Below, piece after piece: positions 41,436-50,495 of a stretch of 64,000 nt of DNA (positions within the stretch are counted from its first letter, which is position 1; each line of letters starts with the position of its first letter). The stretch is from Hymenobacter sp. J193 (lineage in GTDB: Bacteria; Bacteroidota; Bacteroidia; Cytophagales; Hymenobacteraceae). Under the pieces are notes generated by a model. The model was given only the letters and a program-made list of their open reading frames with translations. It ran no database searches and was not told the DNA's origin. The translations under genes and the position numbers were made by a program. The stretch covers positions 4,301,001-4,365,000 of the forward strand of contig NZ_JAJONE010000001.1 in the NCBI RefSeq assembly GCF_024700075.1, written 5' to 3'.

Positions 41436-43037
41436 ATGATGAAGTCATCTTTACTACGCGCTGGGCTCAGCATCTGCCTGTGGCTACTGCTGGTACCAGC
41501 GGGGCGGGCGCAGCCTTCGCCCCGGCAGTTGTTCCCCACCGTTTTCGAGGCCGTGCAGCTCGGGGGCGTTTTTCCCGACAGCAAAACCTTCGTGGATGCC
41601 CGCCCCAAAGCCGCCCCGGCCGTAATTGAGGCCGCCTTTCAGCAGCAGAAAAACCAGCCCGGCTTTTCGCTGAAGCAGTTTGTGGCGCACTACTTCGAGC
41701 TGCCCGCCGTGCCCACGGCCGGCTACCAAAGCCGCGTAGCTGCCGGCCTGCGCCACCACTTAGACACCCTCTGGACGGTGCTGCAGCGCCAGCCCCAGGA
41801 TTCGGTGGGGCGCTACGGCTCCCTGCTGCCACTGCCCAAGCCCTACGTGGTGCCTGGTGGGCGCTTTCGGGAAGTGTACTACTGGGACTCGTACTTCACC
41901 ATGCTCGGCTTGCGCGAAAGTGGACGCACCGCCCTGCTGCGCGGCATGGTCGCTAATTTCGCCAGCCTGATAGACCGCCAGGGTTTTATTCCAAATGGCA
42001 ACCGTACCTATTACCTTACCCGCTCACAGCCCCCGTTTTTTGCCTTGATGGTGGAGCTGTTGGCCCAGACCCAGGGTGACACCGTGCGCCCCCGCTACCA
42101 GCCCCCGCTGCTACGCGAGTATCAGTACTGGATGGCCGGCGCCGACTCCCTGGCGCCTGGCACCGCCACCCGCCGCGCCGTGCGCCTACCCACGGGTGAA
42201 ATCCTCAACCGCTACTACGACGCCGGCGACTATGCCCGCGAGGAATCCTACGCCGAGGACGTAGCCACTGCCCGCCAAGCCACCCAGCCCAAGCCCGAGT
42301 TCTACCGCCACGTGCGCGCCGCCGCCGCTTCCGGCTGGGACTTCAGCACCCGCTGGTTTCGCGACGAAAAGACCCTGGCTTCCATCCGCACCCTGGAGCT
42401 GGTGCCCGTGGATCTGAACTGCCTGCTCTACGGCCTGGAGCAGACCCTGGCCCGCGGCTACCGCCAGCAAGGGCAGCTCAGCCTGGCTCGTGCCTTCGAG
42501 CAAAAAGCCCAGGTCCGGCGAAAAGCCATCCGCCGTTACTGCTGGGATACGTCGGCCGGCTGGTTCGTGGATTATGATTTCGTGGACCGGCAGCCGACGC
42601 GCCTGCGCACCCTGGCCGGCGTGTTCCCGCTGTTCTTCCATCTGGCCTCCGCCAGTGAGGCCCACCAGGTGGCCGCCGGCCTGCAGCGCGACTTCCTGAA
42701 AGATGGCGGCCTCGTCACCACGCTCAACCACAGCGGCCAGCAGTGGGACGCGCCCAATGGCTGGGCACCCCTGCAGTACATGGCCATCGAAGGGCTGAAC
42801 CAGTACAAGCAACAGGCGCTGGCCCGCACCATTGCCACCCGCTGGGTGGGGCTGAACCTGCGCGTGTTTCAGCAAACCGGCAAGCTGCTGGAGAAATACA
42901 ACGTCGAAAACACCCAGCTCACGGCCGGCGGCGGGGAGTACCCCACCCAGGATGGCTTCGGCTGGACCAACGGCGTGCTGCTGCGCCTGCTCAACCAATA
43001 CCAGCTGTGGCCGGAGGGGCCGGAAGTGGGGAAGTAG
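41436..43037 (+). CDS. Periplasmic trehalase (GH37)
   Basis: Trehalase splits trehalose into two glucose units. The protein has about 533 residues. MMKSSLLRAGLSICLWLLLV forms the signal; two adjacent ATGs (41436 and 41439) both fit. The GH37 signatures are both present: PGGRFREVYYWDSYF at about residues 140-154, and QWDAPNGWAPLQYMAIEGL in the last quarter. Others are FIPNGNRTYYLTRSQPP and AAASGWDFSTRWF, all within the alpha/alpha barrel, with GGGEYPTQDGFGWTNGV near the end. The length fits family members (about 540). With the GH3 and GH13 enzymes in this window it extends a periplasmic oligosaccharide capability, but they are not one operon. Confidence 0.93.
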   Translation: MMKSSLLRAGLSICLWLLLVPAGRAQPSPRQLFPTVFEAVQLGGVFPDSKTFVDARPKAAPAVIEAAFQQQKNQPGFSLKQFVAHYFELPAVPTAGYQSRVAAGLRHHLDTLWTVLQRQPQDSVGRYGSLLPLPKPYVVPGGRFREVYYWDSYFTMLGLRESGRTALLRGMVANFASLIDRQGFIPNGNRTYYLTRSQPPFFALMVELLAQTQGDTVRPRYQPPLLREYQYWMAGADSLAPGTATRRAVRLPTGEILNRYYDAGDYAREESYAEDVATARQATQPKPEFYRHVRAAAASGWDFSTRWFRDEKTLASIRTLELVPVDLNCLLYGLEQTLARGYRQQGQLSLARAFEQKAQVRRKAIRRYCWDTSAGWFVDYDFVDRQPTRLRTLAGVFPLFFHLASASEAHQVAAGLQRDFLKDGGLVTTLNHSGQQWDAPNGWAPLQYMAIEGLNQYKQQALARTIATRWVGLNLRVFQQTGKLLEKYNVENTQLTAGGGEYPTQDGFGWTNGVLLRLLNQYQLWPEGPEVGK

Positions 43038-43116
43038 CAGTATCCTGATTTTTTTCAGCCATCTTCCGCAAAATATCCTTCGCAGTAAACTGTAAAGCCA
43101 GGTTGGGCAGAGTAGC

Positions 43117-44178
43117 TTACTCCGGTTGCGCCAGATATTCCTGCACCTTTTCCTGGTCGTACTTCGTCAGGTGCAGCTGCTCCTGCACCGGCTGCCATTG
43201 GGGGCTGGGGTACCGGAGCAGGGCGGCTTGTAGTGGCACCTGCAACTGTTGCTGCCGCCACGTTCCGGTTCTGAAAATCTGTTGAAACAGCTGCACGGTT
43301 TCGGCGCGAGGATAGCGGGCCAGGGCCAGGCAAAGCCAGCGCCAAGTATCTGCGTTATAGTATTTCCAGGCCAGGTTACGGCTGAACAAGCGCCGCAGCT
43401 TCGGGTAATAGGTTTCGTGCGGAAAAGTTTGCACAACCTCCAGCGCAAGTTGGCCCCGGCTGTTGTGCTGCCCGGCCCGATAGCCCAGGCTACGCCGGAT
43501 TAGTGGCCGGTCTGCGGCGCGCTGATAGCGGGCTAATGGCAGCAGGGCTGCGGGCGTACCCCAAGCCGAGTGGGCCAGGTGCCGCACCCGCCGGTAATAG
43601 CGCGGGTTTACGGGCAGCGTTGAGAGCAGTTGGGCCTGGGCCTCCAAGCATATACTCGGCTGAAACAGCAGCAAACTATCGATGATGACTTGCTGCGCCG
43701 GAGTGAGCGTAAAATCGCCGGGGCCAGATTCGCCGGGATTAACAAGCGCCAGCCAAAAGTCACCGACCACCACGCTGGAACGGCCATGATGTGAGTATCT
43801 TGCCCACATCTGCTGCCCGTCGCGTAGGTGAGTCAGAAGCAGCGGAAAAACTTCAGGCGCCCTTCTTCGCACTAATATCGAGAAGGCATAGGTTCGCAGA
43901 CTAGGTTTGAGTTGATTAGATAAGTACGTCAGCTCGGCGTTGGTGGCCTGGCATAAACCATGACGGCCAAGGCTGTCGGCCGGACAGGAGCTGCCCATGC
44001 CGTAGCCAACGGTATTGTCCTGCCCCAGGCGCGAGTGGCGCAGCTTTATCACGGCCTTGCGCGTAGCCGCCGACAGTCGTTGCGCCTGGCCAGCGGTATG
44101 GGCCAGCACGAGCAGCGCTATAATCAGCGAAAGAACCCGGCCCAATTTGATAATTCGTAATGGACCCCAAGATAACAA
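43117..44178 (-). CDS. Exported helical protein of unknown function
   Basis: About 353 residues in the longest reading. No ATG is available. TTG at 44178 gives the longest form, and TTG at 44145 gives a cleaner signal (GRVLSLIIALLVLAHTAGQA), so the true start is uncertain. The mature part is rich in Leu, Arg and Tyr and made of short helices (YYRRVRHLAHSAWGTPAALLPLARYQ, YYPKLRRLFSRNLAWKYYNADTWRWLCLALARYP), suggesting an alpha-helical repeat fold of HEAT/TPR kind. Two Cys lie near SSCPADSLGRHGLC. No known family is named. A small hairpin AGAGAGTA/TACTCTCT (44178-44198) lies at its 5' edge. Function unknown. Confidence 0.6.
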   Translation of the reverse strand: MLSWGPLRIIKLGRVLSLIIALLVLAHTAGQAQRLSAATRKAVIKLRHSRLGQDNTVGYGMGSSCPADSLGRHGLCQATNAELTYLSNQLKPSLRTYAFSILVRRRAPEVFPLLLTHLRDGQQMWARYSHHGRSSVVVGDFWLALVNPGESGPGDFTLTPAQQVIIDSLLLFQPSICLEAQAQLLSTLPVNPRYYRRVRHLAHSAWGTPAALLPLARYQRAADRPLIRRSLGYRAGQHNSRGQLALEVVQTFPHETYYPKLRRLFSRNLAWKYYNADTWRWLCLALARYPRAETVQLFQQIFRTGTWRQQQLQVPLQAALLRYPSPQWQPVQEQLHLTKYDQEKVQEYLAQPE

Positions 44179-44297
44179 GAGAGTAGGGTTTACTCTCTCC
44201 GTTGCGAGTTATGCCTCCATAGCCAGCCGTAGCGTATTAATACGAGCGAGAAGCCGGGGGCAACGTAGCGCCGCCTTGGTTCGGAAAAGTGCGCAAG

Positions 44298-45686
44298 CTA
44301 TTCCACTACCGACACGCGCACTTTCTTGCCTTTCACCTTGGCGCCCAGCAGGCGTTCTACCACCTCTGGGGCCATTTGGCGGGGCACGGCCACGTAGCTG
44401 TAGTAGTCGAACACCTCGATGTGGCCTACCTGGTCGCGGGTCACACCACCCACGTTCACGAAGGCACCCACCAGGTCGTGGGCGCTTACTTTATCCTTCT
44501 TGCCAGCCGAGACGTGCAGAGTCACGTTTTCGGGGCGGGGAGCTTTGGGCGCGGCGGGCGGCAGCTTGGGCGCGTGCATGGGCGTCCACTTGATGCCTTC
44601 TGCTATGGGCCACTTCTGCACGTGGGCTTGCTCTTTAGGAGTAGCCAGCAGGTGGGCCGTGCCGGCGGCGCCGGCGCGGGCCGTGCGGCCGGCGCGGTGC
44701 TGGAACCCGTCCGCTTTGTCGGGCGCATCGTACTGCACCACGGTATCTAGCAGAGTCACGTCGAGGCCGCGGGCGGCTACGTCGGTGGCTACCAGCACCT
44801 GGGCCGAACCGTTGCGCAGCTTCATTAGGGCCTTGTCGCGCTCGGGCTGGGGCATTTTGCCGTGCAGCATTTCGGCCGCCACCCCGCGCCCGTGCAGGAA
44901 GCGCGCCAGCTCGGCGCACCGCTCGCGGGTGTTGCAGAAAATGAGGGCGCGGCCGGTTTCGGGCTGGTTGAGCAGGTGCAGCAGGGCGGCGGGCTTTTGC
45001 TCCAGCGTGCCCACGTGGCCCAGCAGGGTGAGGTTTTCGGGCAGCTCGTCAGTGTCTTCGCCGGCATTTACCACGCGGGGCCGGGTGAGGTTCTTGCGAA
45101 TCAGCTCCAGTACTTTGTCCGACATGGTGGCCGAGAACAGCAGGGTCTGGCGGCGACGCGGCAGGCGCTTGATAATCTCCACCAGCTCTTCCTGGAAGCC
45201 CAGTTCCAGCAGCTTGTCGGCCTCGTCCAGCACCAGCACTTTCAGCTGGTTGGGAATGATGCTGCGCCGCTCGAAGTGGTCGAGCAGGCGGCCGGGGGTG
45301 GCCACTACCACGTGCGGAGCCTGCTTGAGCGAGGCTGTTTCCTCGCGGAACGCGTGGCCGCCGTAGAAGGCCGCTACGCGCAGGTTGGGCAGGTATTTGC
45401 CGAGCTTCTTGAGGGCGTCGCGCACCTGCAAGGCCAGCTCCCGGGCAGGCACCAGCACAATCACCTGCACGGCATCTACCTGCACATCCAGCTGCTGCAG
45501 CACCGAAAGGCCGTAGGCGGCAGTTTTGCCGGAGCCAGTAGGTGCCTGCCCTACCACGTCCTGCCCGGCCAGCGCCATCGGAATTACCTGCTCCTGCACG
45601 GGCGTAGGGGCAGCAAAAGTCAGCTCTTCGAGAGCCTGAAGCAAGGTAGGGGCAAGGCCGAGGTCGGCGAAGGTAAGGGTACTCAT
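44298..45686 (-). CDS. DEAD-box RNA helicase with DbpA RNA-binding domain
   Basis: The protein has 462 residues. Motifs are the Q motif (FAAPTPVQEQVIPMALAG), Walker A APTGSGKTAAYG, PARELALQ, TPGRLLDH, VLDEADKLLELGF (DEAD), SATMSD, then LIFCNTRERC, ATDVAARGLDV and HRAGRTARAG. The last about 75 residues form a DbpA-type RNA-binding domain (NVTLHVSAGKKDKVSAHDLVGAF, then GHIEVFDYYSYVAVP). DbpA acts in maturation of the large ribosomal subunit through 23S rRNA helix 92, so a ribosome-assembly role is likely. It lies alone. A TACCTTTG -7 box lies 21 bases before the ATG. Confidence 0.9.
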   Translation of the reverse strand: MSTLTFADLGLAPTLLQALEELTFAAPTPVQEQVIPMALAGQDVVGQAPTGSGKTAAYGLSVLQQLDVQVDAVQVIVLVPARELALQVRDALKKLGKYLPNLRVAAFYGGHAFREETASLKQAPHVVVATPGRLLDHFERRSIIPNQLKVLVLDEADKLLELGFQEELVEIIKRLPRRRQTLLFSATMSDKVLELIRKNLTRPRVVNAGEDTDELPENLTLLGHVGTLEQKPAALLHLLNQPETGRALIFCNTRERCAELARFLHGRGVAAEMLHGKMPQPERDKALMKLRNGSAQVLVATDVAARGLDVTLLDTVVQYDAPDKADGFQHRAGRTARAGAAGTAHLLATPKEQAHVQKWPIAEGIKWTPMHAPKLPPAAPKAPRPENVTLHVSAGKKDKVSAHDLVGAFVNVGGVTRDQVGHIEVFDYYSYVAVPRQMAPEVVERLLGAKVKGKKVRVSVVE

Positions 45687-45706
45687 CAGTGCACGGGATT
45701 AGCCGG

Positions 45707-45714
45707 CAAAGGTA
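45707..45714 (-). promoter_or_regulatory. -7 box of the helicase gene
   Basis: On the minus strand this reads TACCTTTG, an exact TAnnTTTG match, 21 bases before the ATG. No clear TTG at -33 was found. Confidence 0.45.
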
Positions 45715-45804
45715 CGTATTGTTGAATGGCTGGATGGGTTTCGGAATGGCTGCCTCCGCAGGCAACCCGAAAACAGCCCGGTAACCACAAAATCATTCAG
45801 CCAT

Positions 45805-46743
45805 TCACTCCTCCACCACGTCTACCAGCCGGTAGCGCACGGCGGATTTCTTGGGGCGGATATCGATGCCGATGTAGTGGGCGTAGACTTTCGTGAAGCA
45901 GGCGCCGAAGTAGAAAATCATGGCCGAGTAGAACACGAACAGCAGCACCAGCACCAGGCTGGAAGCCGGCCCATAAATCGGCCCCAGGTTGCGCTGCACC
46001 AGCAGGTGACCCAAAATGTATTCCCCGATATCAATGAACACGGCCGTGAGGACGGCCCCGCGCAACACGGCCCGCCAGGGCACTCTGGCCAAACTCAGGT
46101 TGCGAAACGTGGCCGCAAACCAGGCTGCCAGAATCAGCAGGGAAACTGCCTGATTGAGCAGCTGAACCAGAAAGTAGCCGAAGGTGGCGTCGAAGTCCTT
46201 GATATAATCGGCGAAGAGGGCCAGAATAGTATCGGAGGTGAAGGCCAGCACCGTGAGCAGAGCTGTAGCCAGCAGCGCCCCCAGGGAGCGGACCCGCTCT
46301 TTCAGCACCTTGGAAAGCTGGCGAGTGGTGCGCCGGGGCCGGATGTTCCAAAGCTGGTTGAGCGAGTTCTGAATGACCACGAACAGCGTGGTGGCAATAA
46401 AGAGCAGAAACCCAAAGCCCAGCCAAGACACCAGCCGGCTGCGCTCCACGTTGGTCACGTTATCCAGAATCTGCTGTACAAGCTCCGCCGCCGACGCCCC
46501 CAGCAGGTTGGCCAGCTTGGTAAGCAGCAGCCCGCGTACCAGGCTGGCCGAGTAGAGGGAGCCCAGCAGCTGCACCAGAATAATGAGGATGGGCGGCAGG
46601 GCAAAGGAAGTGAAGAATGCCGTAGCTGCTCCCAGCCGCAGCGGGTCGTTGGCGCCCAGCTCCTGGGCCGCCTTGCGCAGCAGCAGAAAGAAATCCGTCC
46701 ACAGTTTGGGCCGGGGCTGGCCGGGCTCTCGTACTTTTGTCAT
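45805..46743 (-). CDS. YihY/BrkB family membrane protein
   Basis: About 312 residues. The start could be at 46755 (MRQLMTK) or 46743 (MTKVREP), and the second is preferred. About six TM segments (LGAATAFFTSFALPPILIILVQLLG, LVSWLGFGFLLFIATTLFVVI, LGALLATALLTVLAF, LLILAAWFAATF, AVLTAVFIDIGEYILG, LVLVLLFVFYSAMIFYFGACF) with long basic loops match the YihY/BrkB family. NSLNQLWNIRPRRTTRQL is a typical conserved loop. Members are integral membrane proteins of uncertain role, once mistaken for ribonuclease BN. TATCTTCG, a near-match -7 box, lies at about 46792-46799 on the minus strand. The gene is divergent from the DUF2062 gene, and their 5' ends nearly touch. Confidence 0.82.
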   Translation of the reverse strand: MTKVREPGQPRPKLWTDFFLLLRKAAQELGANDPLRLGAATAFFTSFALPPILIILVQLLGSLYSASLVRGLLLTKLANLLGASAAELVQQILDNVTNVERSRLVSWLGFGFLLFIATTLFVVIQNSLNQLWNIRPRRTTRQLSKVLKERVRSLGALLATALLTVLAFTSDTILALFADYIKDFDATFGYFLVQLLNQAVSLLILAAWFAATFRNLSLARVPWRAVLRGAVLTAVFIDIGEYILGHLLVQRNLGPIYGPASSLVLVLLFVFYSAMIFYFGACFTKVYAHYIGIDIRPKKSAVRYRLVDVVEE

Positions 46744-46787
46744 CAGTTGCCTCACCCACCCGGTGAGCTTAGGGCCGCGGGTGCGCT

Positions 46788-47357
46788 GTGCGAAGATACG
46801 CGCCGCCGGAGCACTTTTTCATCTACTTTCAGCCCCTTTCTGTGTCGATACCGCCTCCGCCCGCGCCCGAATCTGCCCCGCCCGGCTGGCTGCGGCGCAA
46901 GCTGCTTATGCCGTTGCTGAACATCCTGAAGCAGGGGCTTACCCCTCGACAATTGTCCCTGACGGTGGCGCTGGGCATCAGCTTTGGGCTGGTGCCGCTG
47001 CTGGGCGTCACCACGCTCATGGCCACCGCCGTGGGTTTGCGGCTGCGGCTGAACGTGGCCGCTCTGCTGCTGGTAAGCCACCTGATGAGCCCCCTGCAGC
47101 TGCTGGCCCTGATTCCGCTGCTGCAGTGGGGTGCCCGGCTGCTGGGCGGAGCCGGGCAGCGCCTGAGCTTGGCGCGCCTGCAGTATTACTTCAGCCACGA
47201 CTGGGCCGGGGGGCTGAGCTTGCTGTGGCGGGCCGAGCTGGGCGCGCTATTGTTGTGGGCGGCCGTGTCGGTGCCGGTGGTGGCGGGGCTGTATGTGGCC
47301 CTGCAGCCGGTTTTTGCCCGCCTGCTGGCCCGCCAGGCCCGCGCAAATGGGGAGTAG
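46788..47357 (+). CDS. DUF2062 membrane protein
   Basis: The protein has 189 residues from GTG 46788 (a later GTG at 46842 gives SIPPPPAPESAPPGW and is equally possible). A Pro-rich start is followed by KQGLTPRQLSLTVALGISFGLVPLLGVTTLMATAVGLRLRLN, the DUF2062 core of membrane helices, then HLMSPLQLLALIPLLQWGARLLGGA and two more hydrophobic segments. Some DUF2062 domains are found fused to glycosyltransferases or hydrolases, but here the domain stands alone. Function unknown. A short inverted repeat (47388-47421) follows the stop. The gene pairs head-to-head with BrkB. Confidence 0.75.
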   Translation: MRRYAPPEHFFIYFQPLSVSIPPPPAPESAPPGWLRRKLLMPLLNILKQGLTPRQLSLTVALGISFGLVPLLGVTTLMATAVGLRLRLNVAALLLVSHLMSPLQLLALIPLLQWGARLLGGAGQRLSLARLQYYFSHDWAGGLSLLWRAELGALLLWAAVSVPVVAGLYVALQPVFARLLARQARANGE

Positions 47358-47387
47358 CACCAACGAAACCCAGGCGGACTATAAACA

Positions 47388-47421
47388 CCACAGCTTCCGC
47401 CTGGGAAGACGGAAGCTGTGG
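47388..47421. terminator. Hairpin after the DUF2062 gene
   Basis: A 12-bp perfect stem CCACAGCTTCCG / CGGAAGCTGTGG with a 10-base loop lies between the converging DUF2062 and SseB-like genes. There is no T run. Confidence 0.5.
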
Positions 47422-47443
47422 CTGACGAACATTCCGGCGTAAA

Positions 47444-48405
47444 CTACGCCTTCTGGTATACCGGCTCGGTCTGGCGGAAGTAGGCGGCCAGCGGATCATC
47501 TGCGGCCGTGCTGATAACCATCATATCTATCAGCTCGCCTTCGCGCAGGTGGGGCTGCACAAACGGGCCCATGTCCTGGAGAAACGCGGGGTCTTCCCCC
47601 TCAATATCGAAGCCCAGCAGCAGACGGGGCGGCTCGGGACTGCCTTCCACCTGCAGCTGCGCCAGATACACGGCTTTCACCAAAGGCTGAGCCTGGCTGA
47701 ACTCGCGCACGGAATCGGCCAGGGCGGTAGGGTAGTCGGCGGGCTGACCGAGCTGCACCCGGGCTTCGGGCGCCGCTTCCTGGGACGTGTCTTCGATCAG
47801 GTTGCCCGAGAGCAGCTCTTCCAACTCCTGGGCCGTGAGCAGCTTGCCTACGGGCGAGAACGGGTTGAGCACGCACTCGGCCCCACGCACCATGTTGAAG
47901 AAGTCGAAGCCGCGCATGCGCAAGTAGGGCATGCCCTCGGGTACGATACCGCCCTCAAACACCCGCTCCACGGAGCTGAAGATGGGCAGCTTGTTGTCGT
48001 TGAGCATCTGCAGCTGTATCTCCGAGCCAGGCTCAATGGTGATTTCGCCGGTGTCACGACCCTCAGCAGGCAGCGGCAGGATGATCAGCTCGTGGCTCAG
48101 CAGCTGCTGGTAAAAGATAGGACGAAATTCCGGCTCGTTGGCGGCGCGCATCAACGCTTCTTCCAGCGCATTAGTGGGTACAAATGCCGGCTGGGGCGGC
48201 ATCGGGGGAATGGGCGGCACGGGCATCGGCGGCATCACCGGAACCGGCGTAGCCGTGGGCGAAGTGAACTGCTGGCGCGAATAGCGCGGCCCTTTGCGCT
48301 CCGGCGTGGGCGCCGGGGCATCGGGCGTAGTCGGTGCTGCGGGCTGGGCGGCCGGCGTGGGGGTAGGGGCGTCGTTCTTCTTTTTAGGAAATCAAATAGT
48401 CCCAT
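47444..48405 (-). pseudogene. SseB-like protein, frameshifted
   Basis: The start ATG at 48405 gives MGLFDFLK, the usual beginning of a Bacteroidota SseB-type protein. Then the frame breaks at the five-T tract 48381-48385 (five A on the coding strand). The continuation is in the -1 frame: KNDAPTPTPAAQPAAPTTP, RKGPRYSRQQF, then a Met/Pro-rich stretch (VMPPMPVPPIPPMPPQP). The folded part follows (NALEEALMRAANEPEFRPIFYQQLL, PIFSSVERVFEGG, GECVLNPFSP-like). The SseB C-terminal domain comes last (LVKAVYLAQLQVEGSPEPPRLLLGFD). One extra A would restore about 320 residues. SseB relates to enhanced serine sensitivity in E. coli. The lesion is probably real or a base-calling error. Confidence 0.72.
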
Positions 48406-48489
48406 TGCGGAGTCAAATTCGGGGTGAAGCTGCAAGCTAAGGAGGTTTTGGGGAAGATGCACCCCGCCACTGCCGCTAAAACCGTGTGC

Positions 48490-49227
48490 CTACTGGGCGG
48501 TTTGGTGCCAGCGCCGCAGAAAATCCTGGCGGAAGGCGGCCCCAAGGGGTAGCACCTGCCCGGCCACCGTCAGCTGCTGACTTTCCAGCCGCTCCACCCG
48601 GCGCAGGGGCACTACGTAGGACTTATGTACCCGTACAAATTCGGCTTCTGGCAGCTCCGTGAGCAGGCGGCGCAACGTATCCGTCACCACCAGGCGGCCG
48701 CCCGCGGTATGCACCTTTACGTAGTTGCCGTAGGCTTCCAGCAGCTGAATATCGGCCAGGGGCACCCGGTGGGTGGTGGCACCATCGCGCAGGAGCAGCG
48801 CTGCCGAAGCCTCGGGTGCCGTAGCCGGGCCAGGCGCCGGAGTTGAATTAACAGCAGCTGCCGGCGTGGTAGGGCGCAGGCGGCCTACGGCTTTCAGAAA
48901 CCGGGGAAAGGGCACGGGCTTTACCAAGTAGTCAATCACGCCGTGCTCGTAGCTTTCCAGAGCAAACTCGCTGTGGGCTGTCGTCAGGATGACAGGAGGC
49001 CGCTGCGGCAGAGCCTGCAGCAACTCCAGCCCGCTCATTTCGGGCATCTGAATGTCCAGCAGCACGGCATCCACGGGGTGCTGGTGCAGAAACGCCAGGG
49101 CCTCGGCGGCGGTGTAGCAGTGGCCAGCCACGGTGAGGTGGGCCACCCGCCCAATGTACGTGCGCAGCACCTCATGCGCCAGGGGCTCGTCATCCACAAT
49201 CAGCAAACGCAGGAGAGCAGGGTTCAT
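48490..49227 (-). CDS. LytTR-family response regulator
   Basis: The protein has 245 residues. An N-terminal receiver domain has RLLIVDDEPLA, phospho-acceptor Asp58 in AVLLDIQMPEMSGLELLQ, the conserved Thr in ILTTAHSEFALESYEHGVIDYLVKP and its Lys. A Pro/Ala-rich linker leads to a C-terminal LytTR DNA-binding domain (LADIQLLEAYGNYVKVHTAGGRLVVTDTLRRLL, then FVRVHKSYVVPLRRV). It regulates genes after phosphorylation by the kinase encoded just upstream. Its start overlaps the kinase stop by 4 bases, so the two are co-translated. The targets are unknown, and LytTR sites could not be identified here. Confidence 0.92.
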   Translation of the reverse strand: MNPALLRLLIVDDEPLAHEVLRTYIGRVAHLTVAGHCYTAAEALAFLHQHPVDAVLLDIQMPEMSGLELLQALPQRPPVILTTAHSEFALESYEHGVIDYLVKPVPFPRFLKAVGRLRPTTPAAAVNSTPAPGPATAPEASAALLLRDGATTHRVPLADIQLLEAYGNYVKVHTAGGRLVVTDTLRRLLTELPEAEFVRVHKSYVVPLRRVERLESQQLTVAGQVLPLGAAFRQDFLRRWHQTAQ

Positions 49228-50252
49228 AGGGTCAGGTCCAGGTCGGTGCAGAATTCGGTGGCCGAGGCTTCGGCGCGCAAGGTATGCCGGCCGGGGTATA
49301 AAAGAGCCAGGCGCTGGCGGGTGTTGGCTAGGCCCGTACCCGCCCCGCCGCCGGCATCGGTGGCCGGAGGCAGGGCGTTGCGCAAACTCAGCTGCAGCTG
49401 CCCATCCTCCAGCGTCAGCTTTATCGTCACGAAAGAGCCCTGGGCGCGGCGCGTGCCGTAGGTGAAGGCATTTTCGATGAGGGCCAGAAACAGCAGAGGC
49501 GGTACCGTGAAGCCAGCCGCCTGCTCGGGGGCGGGTAGTTCGACCACCAGCGGGCAGCGGGCTCCCAGGCGCAGGGCCTGCAGGGCGGTATAGCTGCGCA
49601 GGTAGTCCAGCTCTTCCTGCAAGGGTACGCGGGGGCGCTGGGTGCTGTCCAGCTGGTAGCGCATGAGGCCGGAAAGCGCCAGGAGCATATCGGGCGTCTG
49701 GGGGCTTTGGGTGAGGCTGAGGGCGTAAAGGCTGTTGAGGGTATTAAACAGGAAGTGGGGGTTCACCTGGGCCTCGAGCAGGCGCAGCTGCTGGTCGCGC
49801 TCCAGCAGCTGGGTGCGCAGGCGGGTGCGGCGCTGGGTGATGGAGCGCCATACCATAAGCACGCCCATGGCCAGCAGCTGCACAAACAATACGTTGAAGC
49901 TGCTGTGCCCCCAGGAATCCTGGGCGTAGAAGCCGGCAAACACCAGCTTGAGTACCCCGCCCAGCAGCAGTGACCAGGCCAGCAGCGCGGCCAGGTACAG
50001 AAAGTACCGGCCCTGGTCGAGCAGGCGGGGCACCAGCACCAGGTGGTTTACATACACCGCGCCCACGGTGGGCAGCAGCAGGTACACCAGAAACTCCCGA
50101 AAGACGTGCCAGGGGAAGTCCCCGGTCAGGAAGCGGCGGTCGGCCACCACCGACAGGGCAAGCATGGACGACCACACCAGCGCGTCGCGGAATGTAAGCC
50201 GAAGCCAGGCGGGCAGCCCCGCACGGGAAGCCGGAAGAATAGAAGTAGCCAT
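49224..50252 (-). CDS. Sensor histidine kinase, LytS/His_kinase type
   Basis: The protein has 342 residues with four TM segments in the first 140 residues (about 25-45, 52-73, 82-104, 118-135) and no large periplasmic domain. The phospho-acceptor motif is LEAQVNPHFLFNTLNSLYAL with His166. The ATPase part has LALIENAFTYGTRR (N box) and GGGAGTGLANTRQRL (G box). This is the PF06580 class that pairs with LytTR regulators in Bacteroidota. The TM-only sensor suggests detection within the membrane or of lipid state (inference). The gene overlaps the regulator gene by 4 bases. A near-match -7 box TACTTTCG lies at 50291-50298 on the minus strand, 40 bases upstream. Confidence 0.92.
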   Translation of the reverse strand: MATSILPASRAGLPAWLRLTFRDALVWSSMLALSVVADRRFLTGDFPWHVFREFLVYLLLPTVGAVYVNHLVLVPRLLDQGRYFLYLAALLAWSLLLGGVLKLVFAGFYAQDSWGHSSFNVLFVQLLAMGVLMVWRSITQRRTRLRTQLLERDQQLRLLEAQVNPHFLFNTLNSLYALSLTQSPQTPDMLLALSGLMRYQLDSTQRPRVPLQEELDYLRSYTALQALRLGARCPLVVELPAPEQAAGFTVPPLLFLALIENAFTYGTRRAQGSFVTIKLTLEDGQLQLSLRNALPPATDAGGGAGTGLANTRQRLALLYPGRHTLRAEASATEFCTDLDLTL

Positions 50253-50495
50253 ACAGTAGCCGGGGCCTTACCAACCGGCAAGGTTCAGGACGAAAGTAGA
50301 GGATAGGGCTGCGGCCACCAACCCCGCGTGACCAACGCGGGTTATCCCGGCAGGTAAGGCGTTCATCCTTTTTTCCGGTGGGTTGGTCCGGCCGTTTTTT
50401 ATTCCTGCCATAGGTCCGGCAGTTTTGGGCATCGAAACGGCGCTGTGCAGCGCGGATTTCGAAAAAGCCTTTCCTTTTGTTCGACAATCTGATCT

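Noticed and set aside
38395-43037. A single polysaccharide-utilisation locus from the GH3, PepSY-like and GH37 genes
   Set aside because: No SusC/SusD pair, no regulator, and gaps of over 100 bases with separate possible promoters; they look like neighbours, not one system.
45723-45807. Imperfect inverted repeat TGAATGGCTG...CAGCCATTCA around the helicase and BrkB gap
   Set aside because: Short arms with a 57-base loop and overlap with coding sequence; it does not match the dispersed palindrome cores, so chance or a weak relic cannot be told apart.
48381-48385. Programmed frameshift in the SseB-like gene
   Set aside because: The coding-strand codons CTA AAA AGA do not form a good slippery heptamer; a lost A in the run explains it.
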